From assembly GCF_041734735.1 (NCBI RefSeq), contig NC_134900.1, forward strand, positions 32,349,370-32,413,369: DNA of 64,000 bases, given 5' to 3'. Position 1 is the stretch's first letter. Every line of letters begins with the position of its first letter. The position numbers were made by a program, and so were the translations under genes. The stretch is from Babylonia areolata. Taxonomy: Eukaryota; Mollusca; Gastropoda; Neogastropoda; Buccinidae. Positions 1 to 12,132 of the stretch are shown one piece after another. The notes under the pieces were generated by a model. The model made no database searches and was not told the origin of the DNA. It was given only the letters and a program-made list of their open reading frames with translations.

Positions 1-1086
1 ATCCCTTTGAGAGTGCTCAGAAACTGTGCAGCACCGTTCACAAATAGACTCACATCAAAATATCCTATGGTCTAATTGCAAACGACACTTTTGGAAATTC
101 CTGTCAAAACTAATGTTCTGATCTGTCACCGATATGCTTTCTTAAATTCTCCCAACACTGGTAATGGGCATTCAACATATCCAATCAGATCAACTATTCT
201 AAACTGTGTCAAAGTCCTACAACTTGCTTCCCTTAATTCTAGGATTTTGAGAGCCTATTTGTAACTTTGGTCGGCAGTGGTGCACGAAGAGAAAAAAAGA
301 GAGCAGAAACAGCCAAAAATATCTGATGTTTGGCTGGTTCGTGGATATGGATATTCATCATGGTATCAAAAAAAGGTCAAAGCAGACGTTAAATTGTGAA
401 GTGCAACTGTTACAAACTCTCTGAAGTGGGGCGGAAAACAAATCGTTTGTAATTACACGCTGTTCGCAATAACCCATACCTACCCAAATACATTGTCTGC
501 TGATGACACTGTCACAAATGCTGCCAGTGCTTGGTAACTGAACATAGTACACAAAGAGTTCACACACTATCTGCATGTGAGTGTATTGCAGAGAGAAACG
601 ATCGGCTTCAGTTCACACTGCTCTGAGTTGGGCAACCAAGACAAACAGGAAATATCTACAGCAGTCCACTGTCATTTTGTTGTTGTTGTTATTACTGTCA
701 TCAACATCGCTAACAATTCTCATGACCAAGACAATTCTAAATCATGTAATCATTCCTTTCCTACCTGATACAGAATGTCCAGGCATTGGTATTGACAGGA
801 CAATTCCTTCCGACACCTAAACACACACACACAACACACATACACACACACACACACAACCATTTAGAGTACAGCAATCCAAGCCAAAATATAAGGAAAT
901 TAAAGCATTATAACAATGAACTAATCAGCACACACGGGGGACTTGATATAAAAATAGTTTCAACTCATAATGAAAATACACAACAACTGCAGACATCTAT
1001 GCAAAGTGAGAAATCAATCAGCACTAACTAAATCACCACACTGGATTCAACAATTTTATTCAAAGCATAATTTTAAAAAATTTTTT
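1..1086. other. ATG7 intron 11, no gene seen
   Basis: AT-rich intron sequence. Both strands were read for the missing 3' exons of ATG7 and none was recognised. A short CA run lies at about 818-860. Confidence 0.6.
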
Positions 1087-1990
1087 TAAAAACTAAATCC
1101 TCACCGCACCAGGTAAGTTCTTCAGAACGTTAAATCCTCACAACGCCAGAAAATATGTTCTCCAGAGCATTACTAAATCCTCACCAGAAACATTTTCTAC
1201 AGAGAATTAAAAAAAAACCCTAACTAAATCCTCACCACACCAGAAAGATTTTCTTCAACGCATAACAAAAAAGTTTTTGTTTTTAATATCTTAAAAATCC
1301 TCACCACGCCAGGAAACATTTTCTTCAGAGTATAAAAAAACCAACAACAGGCTAACTAAATCCCCAACATCCAGGAGATTTTCTTACAGCATTAAAAACA
1401 AAATCCTCGCCACATCAGTAAAGATTTTCTTCACAGCATTAAAAACAAAATCCTCACCACATCAGTAAAGATTTTCTTCACAGCATTAAAAACAAAATCC
1501 TCACCACATCAGTAAAGATTTTCTTCACAGCATTAAAAACAAAATCCTCGCCACATCAGTAAAGATTTTCTTCACAGCATTAAAAACAAAATCCTCGCCA
1601 CATCAGTAAAGATTTTCTTCACAGCATTAAAAACAAAATCCTCGCCACATCAGTCAAGATTTTCTTCACAGCATTAAAAACAAAATCCTCGCCACATCAG
1701 TAAAGATTTTCTTCACAGCATTAAAAACAAAATCCTCGCCACATCAGTAAAGATTTTCTTCAGAGCATTAAAAACAAAATCCTCGCCACATCAGTAAAGA
1801 TTTTCTTCAGAGCATTAAAAACAAAATCCTCACCACATCAGTAAAGATTTTCTTCACAGCATTAAAAACAAAATCCTCACCACATCAGTAAAGATTTTCT
1901 TCAGAGCATTAAAAACAAAATCCTCACCACACCAGGAAATATTTTCTTTGCAGACATTAAAAACAAAACCCTAACAAAATCCTGACTGTA
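1087..1990. repeat. 47-bp minisatellite derived from the ATG7 exon 11 / donor junction
   Basis: Twelve near-identical 47-bp units (unit starts at 1404, 1451, 1498 and so on to 1921) are flanked on the low side by about six diverged units and on the high side by one. Read on the minus strand, each unit contains GCTCTGAAGAAAATCTT followed by a GTGGTGAGG or GTGGCGAGG block. This matches the last 30 bases of ATG7 exon 11 plus its splice donor (2370-2405). The rest of the unit is an A-rich spacer. Confidence 0.9.
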
Positions 1991-1999
1991 GTAAAAAGG

Positions 2000-2355
2000 A
2001 AATTTTCTATCTAAAATTACGTTTAAATAACATACTTACCGTCACCCAACTAGTGCAGACTCCGGCAGGGGTCTGACATTCCTGTCCTGTGCAAACTACT
2101 ATCCGCCTATGCGGAGAAAATGAGAGAACTACGGCCGATAACCTCCCGGAAGTAGGTAACGTCCCCTTTGTCCCCCTGGTTATCGTTTTCTATCTAAAAT
2201 TATGTTTAAGAAACATACTTACCGTGACCCAACTAGTGCAGACTCCGGCAGGGGTCTGACATTCCTGTCCTGTGCGAACTACTACCCGCCTATGCGTAGA
2301 AAACGAAAGTAGCTACGGCCGATAACCTCCCGGAAGTAGGTAACCTCCCCTTTGC
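2000..2355. repeat. Two tandem copies of a ~180-bp dispersed element with an atacttacc head
   Basis: Copies at about 2002-2185 and 2186-2355 are about 90% identical and begin ttttctatctaaaatta. Each contains catacttaccgt followed by actagtgcagactccggcag. A third, inverted and shorter copy lies at about 41660-41760. The second copy abuts the splice donor of ATG7 exon 11 within 25 bp. Confidence 0.8.
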
Positions 2356-2377
2356 CACAACAACGAAAAGTGCTCAC

Positions 2378-2536
2378 CACGCCAGGGAAGATTTTCTTCA
2401 GAGCCTCAGCAGCTGCCTGTGCCTTGGGCTTCCCTCCGTCCAGACAGTCGTCAAAGGTGAAGAGAGACTGCCGCACGGGGTTGGAGTACGACACAGTCGA
2501 GTTGTCCAAGAACGTGATGTGGCGCACACCCCAACT
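2378..2536 (-). CDS. ATG7: ATG7 exon 11: last exon in the window
   Basis: It encodes [30 protein letters not shown] and KKIFPGV, which align without gaps to the ATP/ubiquitin-like activating core of animal ATG7. The acceptor is ttcag|AGTTGG and the donor GCGTG|gtgagc. Exactly 53 codons, phase 0. The last 30 or so bases of this exon plus its donor are the source sequence of the 47-bp minisatellite 400 bp downstream in the transcript. Confidence 0.95.
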
Positions 2537-2825
2537 CTGAAGGTCACACACAATGAAAACAATCACCCTGGGGATAATTCTTTGGAAAGCTCGAGTTTAT
2601 GTGTGTGTGGGGGGGGGTGTGGAGGGTGGAGGAGCATGTGTGCATATGTACATGTGTGTGTGTATGTATGTGTAACTTTGTGTGTGTGTGTTCGTGTATG
2701 TGTGAGTGTGTGTGTGTGTGTGTGTGTTTGTGTGTGTTCGTGTGTGTATCTGTGTTTGTGTGTGTCTGTGTATGTGATTGTGTGTATGTGTTCATCTGTG
2801 TGTGTGTGTGTGCATGAGATGGGGC

Positions 2826-2879
<54 letters not shown>

Positions 2880-2908
2880 CTGAGTGTGTGTGCGCATCAG
2901 ATGGGGCA

Positions 2909-2952
<44 letters not shown>

Positions 2953-3456
2953 CTGAGTGTATGTGACAGTGTGTGTGCGTGTGTGTGTTTGGGACACATC
3001 CGATTCGATCAGGACAGCCAAGTTTGCGTAAATGTGTGAGTGTGAGTGGGTGTGAATGTGAGTGTGTATTTGTGGGTGTGTGTGTGTATTTGTGAGTGTA
3101 TGAGTGTGTGCATATATGTGTGAGTGTGGAGAGGGTATGCATATAAACGGGTGCGTGTATTTGTGTGTGTGCATACACCTGTGAGTGTGAGTGAGTGTGT
3201 GTGAGCCCCTACCGCTCCCCTCCCCCACCCCTCCCCCCTACAGACCAGCAGGTTGCGAGCCACGTTGCAGCCCAGGGTACCGGCGCCCAGCAGCAGACAC
3301 CTGGTGGCCGCGATCCTGTCCAGGCACAGGTCCGGCAACAGGCGCCATCGCATCAGCTTCAGGTTCAAATCCACCGCCGACTCTGCCAGCCTGGGGAACA
3401 CATACACACACACACACACACACATGTACACACACACACGCACACACACACACACG

Positions 3457-3487
<31 letters not shown>

Positions 3488-4598
3488 CACCATGAGGTTC
3501 ATCACAGATCGGTGAAACAGAATCATCAAAGAGTGGAAGGGAAAAAAGTGTAGCAAAAAAAAAAAAAAAAACCAAACAAAAACAGTGAAAGAGAAATGGA
3601 AATGACAGAAGAGAGATAAAGAGAGCGATGGGACGGAAGGGGGGGTTTCAGCTCAGTTCACTTATTCAAGGAGGCATCACTGCATTTGGACAAATCCATA
3701 TACGCTACACCACATCTGGGGGACCAAATGAGACTGGACACATACAGACAAGGCTGGCATGATCTCATCTTGACAGGACAGTCAAAGAAAAAAATAACAG
3801 CTGAGTATGCACAGACACAGTCCACAAGTTCAGAACAAATATTTATTTTCAAATATCAAAATCATTGCACGCACACTTATTGAGATTTGCAGGTGCTGTC
3901 CACAAGCACTGTCTTTATCATCATCATCATCTTCGTTCATGGACTACAACTCTCACATTCACTCTTATGTACACGAGTAGGCTTTACATGTATGACTGTT
4001 TTTTACCCCACCATGTATGCAGCCATACTCCATTTTCAGAGGTGTGCATGCTGGGTATGTTCTTGTTTCCATAACCCACCAAACACTGACATGGATTAAA
4101 GGATCTTTAACGAGCGTATCTGATCTTCTGCTTGTGTGTACACACATGAAGGGGGTTCAGGCACTAGCAAGTCTGCACATATGTTGACCTGGGAGAACAG
4201 AAAATCTCCACCCTTCACCCACCAGGCACCATTACCAAGACTCAAACCCGGGACCCTCTGTTGAAAGTCCAAAGCTTTAACCACTCGGCTATTGCACCTG
4301 TTAAAGTCTTTATAAAGCTAAGGGTTAGGATTTTGTATGAACAACTCTGATTCGATTTCTCTATTTCTTGCTGTTGCTGAGAAAACGTCAGTGTTAAAAA
4401 TTTACAATGGATACCCCCACCCACACAGATAGACAGCGACAACAGGGTTCATATACTCTTACTGTGTGACACACACGAGTGTCACAAAATGAACAAATAC
4501 CTTGTAGGATCCATGGAGGCACTGAGATCCACCATGCGTGCTCCCATCTTCTGTCTTTCATTTCGTTCCCAGCCCAACACCTTCGGGGTTTCTGCACA

Positions 4599-4630
<32 letters not shown>

Positions 4631-7125
4631 TATGCGCACACACACACACACACATATACACATACACGCACGCACACACACACACACAGACACACACACA
4701 CACAAACATGACAGACACACAGACACACACACACAAAGAGTGGTAATGGTAGTGGAATGAAAGAACTGTATCACAGAACTGATCATTTGTTTTTAACACA
4801 CACACACAATCCAAAACGATGCAAATGAACAGAAACGATAAAACATCTCTGGTGCTCACGAGCACACACTACACACTCCAGCTATGCAACAAATACCGCA
4901 TCGGACTATTTTCACCTGTCAGACTTATCACCAATATTCTGAGTGAGATTCACAAACCTACAACCCATTAAAGCATTCTTGCCAAACGACCACCAACTGT
5001 GAACTAACAGAAATCACAGTAACACGACACTAATCTCTGAGTAATACTCTGCTTCGAAACAAAACCTCCAAACCTGGCACAAACATTTTTAGGAGCTTTC
5101 TTGCACGTAAAGCCACAAACCTCACCTGCTGCCACAATTTAGTTAACTTATTCTCTAGACGAAAAGATCTCAAACAAATTGAAAGAAAGCAAACCTCCTC
5201 CTCCTCTTCTTCGTTCGTGGGCTGCAACCCCCACGTTCACTCGTATGCACACGAATGGGCTTTTACGTGTATGACCGTTTTTACCCCGCCATGTAGGCAG
5301 CCATACTCCGCTTTCGGGGGTGTGTGTGCTGGGTATGTTCTTGTTTCCATAACCCACCGAACGCTTACATGGATTACAGGATCTTTAACGTGCGTATTTG
5401 ATCTTCTGCTTGCATATACACACGAAGGGGGTTCAGGCACTAGCAGGTCTGCACATGTGTTGACCTGGGAGATCGTAAAAATCTCCACCCTTTACCCATC
5501 AAGCGCCGTCACCGTGATTCGAACCCGGGACCCTCAGATTGAAAGTCCAACGCTTTAACCACTCGGCTACTGCGCCCGCCGAAAGCACACCGATCATTCC
5601 CACTCCTCGCTGGGAAAGAAAAAGAAAAAAAAAGAATTTTCCACACAGAAAATGCCCATTAAAAACGCAATAACAAATCATCAACACCACACAACGTCCA
5701 AACACTCACCCTCAACATCAGCCAGCGAGGAAAGCTTCACAGAGAGAACCAAGCTGTGGGTCACCTCCCTTTGACCTTGGCGACTGCGATCACGTAGACA
5801 CATCACTTCCAGGTCTGCCAGTTGGGAGCCACTGGACAGTCAGGGGTAAACACACTGGTTGACAACTACACTTCACACAATGTGCAAGACCTACTGGAAT
5901 AAATGTAGCATAAAAGACAGCGATCACAATGTATGATTCTTCTCTTTTGTATTACATGCATTAATGTGAAAATAGTTTGTTTAGCTTTCATAAAGCAGTG
6001 ACATGCATGTATCATGTTAATTAAATGTGCATATAATGTTCACTTTCCACCCAACCCTCTCCGTTCTTCACGTACCTTCTCGAAATTACATGACATGAAA
6101 AAAATACACCTAACTGATTTGTGTTTGCATTATTGTTTTACTCCTTTTTGTCACAACAGATTTCTGAGTAAGAAATTCAGGCTGCTCTCCTGAGGGACAG
6201 CGTGTCGCTACACTGACAGCGCGCCTCCCCTTTTTGGTGGATTTTTTCTGCCTGAAATTTTTTTTCTTTTCCTATCAAAGTGGGTTTTTCTACAGAATTT
6301 TGCTAGGGACAACCCTTTTGTTGCAGTGGGTTCTCTTACGTGCTCTAAATGCATACTGCACACTGGACCTCTGTTTATTGTCATCCGAATGACAAGATCC
6401 AGACCCACTACTCAAGGTCTAATGGAGGGGGAGAAAATACTGGCAACTGCAGGTGTGATTCGAACCAGTGCGCTCAGATTCTCTCGCTTCCTAGGCAGAC
6501 GCATTACCTCTAGGCCAACATTCCACATTAGTTTTCTGATCAAAACATCAGACAGCAAGCACACACATGCATAATTCTCTCCTCTCTCATCACATTTCAT
6601 AAACATACACAGTTCATTCATTCATTCACACACACGCCCTATCTCACAGACAAGTTTACATACAATTCCAATACAAGAAGACAGCACAGGCAAATGCACT
6701 CATGCACGAGTGCGCACGCACACACACACACTCACTCTCTCTCTCACACAGGTTTACATACAGTTCCCACACAAAAAGACAGCACAAGCAAACACACTCA
6801 TGCACGAGAACATACATGCGCACACAAACTCCCTCTCTCGCACACAAGTTTACATAGAATTCTCATATGCACAGCACGTGGAAACACACTCATGCACAAG
6901 CGCACTCACCCACACACTCACCAGTGGAAAGCCAGTAGGCTGATAAAATTCCTCAGGGGCCACCCAGGATTACTGTCAAGAGTGGATGGGTCACAGAACC
7001 CAGCAAGCACCTGCACAGGTCACACTGATCTAATGTCATCTGAGACTATGCTCTGTGTCCACGTGTGTCCATGACCAACATGTGTATGTCAGTGTATGTG
7101 AGGGCAGATCGAGGATTGAATGGGC

Positions 7126-7199
<74 letters not shown>

Positions 7200-7233
7200 T
7201 GTGTGTGTGTGTCTGTGTGTGTGTCTGTGTGTG

Positions 7234-7293
<60 letters not shown>

Positions 7294-8408
7294 TGTGTGT
7301 GTGTGTCTGTGTGTGTCTGTGTGTGTCTGTGTGCATGTGTCTGTGCATGTGTGTTTGATGTGCGTAAATCAGTTACAATTTTATAAATAATAAAGATTGA
7401 ATCAAATCATATGATTTAGACCAATAACAATAGACCAAAGGCCTCCTGGATATCAGAAGATCAAGTCAAAACTTGTGCTTGTTTAGATGTCTCTATGTCT
7501 AACAAATATGTCAAGGGCATTTGTGCAGACAATGACCTTCAGATGAATTGTGACCTGTCTTTTTAAGCTGAAATTGTCACTGAAGTAACATCTTTCATCT
7601 CTAATTTGTGTAATACTCTAAAATCAGCTTTCAGCAAAATTGCTTAAAAAAAAAAAACAAAAAAAACACAACAGAAAGCACATGAACACGGACTACCCCA
7701 AACTGACCAACAACATAACTGATCTACCTCTATCGTATTTAAATAATTAAAAACCCCTGTCAGTACCGAGCATCAACAACCCTACAATACAAATATTCTA
7801 TCAAAACCGAATGAGAACATCACTACTCGTGGATGAATTGACTGGAAACAACCCAACCCAAACTGAATCAAACCCCAACCCAACCATCACAATCCCCGTT
7901 CGCTCAAAGAGAACCTGTACCTTTTTCTTGTCAGCCAGGGCCTGTGTGATGGCGCTGACAGGCTGCACAGTGACGCTGTCTCCCTCCTCCACCAGAATGA
8001 AGTAGTTCTCAAACCCCTCCCCCTGTCGCTGGAACTGGTCGTATGACTCCAACAGACTGCCCACCTGTGCCACACACGCTGCTCTCTCTCAGGTGAATTA
8101 TTACCACACAGGCTCTCAGGTACAGGTGAAGATGTGGGTATAATCTCTCTCTCATGTGGTGTGGTGTGGTATGATGGGGTGTGGTGTGTGTGGTGTGGTT
8201 GATATGGTGTGGTGAGTGAGCACAAGTGAGCCGCCATTATTTTTTTTTTTTTTTTGGGGGGGATGTGATTTCTGGATGCGGAGTGGCTGATGATTGAATG
8301 TCATTTAAAGGCCACCCTTGCACATACCAAATTCTTATATTGGACACCAGTAAAAAGTCTAAAATGTCTTGGTGTGGTGTGTTGTATTGTAGTGTGTTGT
8401 TGTTTTGT

Positions 8409-8453
<45 letters not shown>

Positions 8454-10783
8454 TACATGTGTGTGTGCACATGTGTGCAAGTGCATGTGTGTGTGTGTGT
8501 GTGTTGAGGAGTACATATCAGTCAACATGCCTGCATGCTTTGACACCTCTTTGAAACAAAGTCCACTGCTGCTGCTGCTGGTCTTAAATGTGTTACACCA
8601 CAACCTGTAAAATGTGTTAACCACAACAATCCTGCTGCCTACTGACCACAGCAATAGGTATTTGCTGAGTCAACCTTCAGCATCTTGTTTTCATCACAGA
8701 ACTGAAAATGCAGTGCACAAATGTTATCACATTGACGCATGACATTTTCATAAGATAAAGCCCTTAAAGCAGAATGAAAACTGGTAAGAATGATATCACA
8801 TCTGCTCAAGGCAAGTCTTTATGACTGACTTATCAAGTTAAAGGAATACAAAATACTACTGGAATGAGCAGAACAAAACGGAACTGCTGCAGAACATCTT
8901 TTCCTTCAAAAATGTTTTGTTGTTAACTGTACTTTAACCAGATCCGTAATAAGAATTCTAATTTCTGTTCTCTTTCACTATAGTCACTTTCGTGTGCACA
9001 TGCGTGTCTGTGAGTGTGCGTGTGTGCACTTGTTTACAAATGGCAGGAGAGTAGTGACAGTGCAGTATGTGTAGATCTATAAGCTGTTAAGCCCCAAACC
9101 ACGCACTACCATTTACCAAACATATCAGTCTGTATCTCATGACTTACCTGCTGAGAATTGAACCTCTGATCCAGTGTCACAGGCGGGGAGTTCAAGTGGA
9201 CTGTTTCTGGAGCCACCAGGCAGGGACTGGCAAACCAGTAGAAAAACTGGTAATTCTTCAGGTTCTGAAAGGCAGGTAGACAAGCCTTCAGTTCAGTACA
9301 GTTTTCATCACCAGATGTTCTGCACAAAGTTCAGTGTTCAGTTCAGTATGCAGCTGTTAAGTATTCTCAGTTCATCCAGTGATCACAAGAGTAACTTTTC
9401 CTGTTTCTGCATACCATCAAGGTCAATCACTTTCCTTTCAAGTTTGACAAAAAGGAGGAGTTTGTATTATACTCCATGTTTGGTGATACATATACTTACC
9501 ATGTCAAACTGATGCAAACTAGGCCTATCGGTTTGCTCTGCTTGGCCAAATTTTGTGCGGCTAACAGTGAAAAGACGCCCCTTCTTGCCCGGTCCGCTCT
9601 TAGCCAATCAAACGCCTCTAAAAGCTATAAGCGCTGAATCATTTCACAAAACTGTCTTTTTATATATCATTATCAACATTAGCCAGATTGTGTCCTGTGG
9701 TTGTTAACATCAGCCATGGTGTCCTGTGGTTGTCAACATTAGCCAGGTGGTAACATTAGCCAGGTGGTGTCCTGTGGTTGTTAACATTAGCCAGGTGGTG
9801 TCCTGTGGCTGTTAACATTAGCCAGGTGGTGTCCTGTGGCTGTTAACATTAGCCAGGTGGTGTGCTGTGGCCATGCAGGATGACGTGTGGGTGACCATCT
9901 CTACACTGGACACACCTGAAGGGGGTGTCTGTCCGTACACATCCCCCTCCTCCTCTCCCATGGAATTTCATTCATCCTCAATTTTTTCCATGCAAGTGCC
10001 ATGGCAGAGCTGGTTAGGGCCTGCAATGTGTTGTCTCCTTGGGAAAGGTGTCAACAGGTACCCGGCTTCAGCTGGGGAAGGTTAAAATAGTGGGAAGGTT
10101 AAAAGAGCAGAAAGTGACGATCAGGACTCACCTCCCCATGCTGAGCCTTACACACTGGATGTGATTTCACTGTCCCCATGGTCAGGGAGGGGCTATGGGG
10201 ATTTTAACAAGAACCATCTTTTCCCAACACCACATCCTGGTCTCTTTCTAGATCCATCCTTAATCAACTTGTCTTTTCATGACTGTCATCCGTTTTCCTC
10301 CAAAGTCCTATGTCCACCTGTGCTTCTTGGCCAAGACACAAACGTAAAAGAAAAAAGCACAAGACAGGACTATTGCGTACATATACATACAAAAATCACA
10401 TATAGATATATCTTCAAATTATTCATTAATATTTAATTCCTGAATATAATTGTGTCAAACTGTTGCACTATGTCCAGAACTAATAAGCATTTCAATGCTA
10501 AAACTAAGAGACTGTCCAAAAGTTCACTCACTGCGTATGTCAGCAGCAGAAATCTGGACAGCAAGTTTGGGTTTTTCAAAGCAGCACCACTTTTAATGTC
10601 ATTCCAGATCTGTTACACAGGAAAAACTGAGATAATCAGTTTGCACACAATGCACAGCATTCCTACAAAATTAAGACATATAAGTAAACACATGTAATCA
10701 GAATGACCTAACCTTTACACAGTACAAACTGACTACAGCAAATATATGATAAAGCAATGTAAACAAGTTATGCCTCTCTCTCT

Positions 10784-10814
<31 letters not shown>

Positions 10815-12061
10815 ACGCACGCACGCATGCACACACACACACAAACACACGCACACGCACGCACACACACACACGCATGCACGCACGCACGCGCACACAT
10901 GCACCCACGCACACACAGACACACACACACGCATCATGTACAAGCATCACAGATTGAGCTCTCATTCTCTTGCCTGAATAGCCAGAATTTGTGTGTTCAT
11001 GTAAACATATATGTACATGAGCATCAACCTGCATGAGACAAAACCAGGCAGAAATGAAGGGGTAAAAAAATTCAAAAAATAAAAAAGGGGAGATAACCAC
11101 CTGTGCTCCCACAGAGGTGATGAGCTGTTTCTTGTCACAGTCTTTGAAGGCCTCCACAGTGTTGACGTTGCGCAGCGTTCCCACAGACAGCAGGCTGCGA
11201 GGAGGAACCTTGGCCTTCCTGCCACACATCATCAAATCATCATGCTTATAGTTGCACTGTTATAGCACAGCCAGTGACAAAGAGACCGTTTCAGGGCTGA
11301 TCACAAGTCACTGCTTTATGCCAGTCAAAGGGAACACAAAATAATGTTCAAAGGTTGATTTAAACAATGTTATACAAACCAATTCACTCACATCTCACTC
11401 AATCCAAGTAAAACGAAAACCTAAACATAAAAAAAATATTGAAACAGCAAAGAGATCACATCAACAAATGTCTCAGACCCGTAAAATTCAAATCTGAATA
11501 AAGAGACTCTGAAGAGAAGTGACATTTAATTATCAATAATATCATCAACCAGGTACACAAAATGACAAAAACTCTGGACTTTCAATCTCAGTCCTGTGTT
11601 GCTGGTGAGTTAAGGGTGGAGGATTTTCTGTCTCTCACGTCAATAGATGTGCAGGCCTGCTTGTGCCTGACCCCTCTTCCAGTGTATATATACACATGCT
11701 GAAGATCAAGTGCGCATGTCAAAGATCCCATAATCAAAGTCAGCATTTGGTGGGGTGTGGAAAAAAAACATACCAAGCATGCACATCCCAGAAAACAGAG
11801 TGTGCCTCCCAATACAGCCAAGTAAAAAAAAACACCATACATGTTATAGTACACTCCTACACATGAAGTAACAAGGAAACTGCAACCACAAATATCAAAG
11901 AATGATGATCCTGAATTTGTTTCCTCCTCAGAGTACAAGGTTCTTCACTTCACAAGCAGCATTACATTTTTTTCTATCTTGTCTATCTAGTATCTTTGAC
12001 TGAAGATTATGAGACAAGATTGCTCAAGCAATTGAACAAGTAATGAATAAGCTCTAAAAAG

Positions 12062-12132
<71 letters not shown>

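Noticed and set aside
1404-1990. CRISPR-like regular array
   Set aside because: The 47-bp units are contiguous with no unique spacers, and the genome is eukaryotic. It is a minisatellite.
2519-3228. Long open frames rich in Cys/Val or His/Thr
   Set aside because: They are translations of (TG)n/(CA)n microsatellites. The same applies to frames at 7055-7390, 10698-11036, 4479-4865 and 39339-39677.
5500-5580. Functional tRNA gene
   Set aside because: The A/B-box segment is the head of a SINE found about ten times in the window. It lacks a full acceptor stem and continues into the SINE body.
9867-10436. Possible small host gene
   Set aside because: Frames are short, with no recognisable domain and no splice structure. 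The text looks like degraded repeat.
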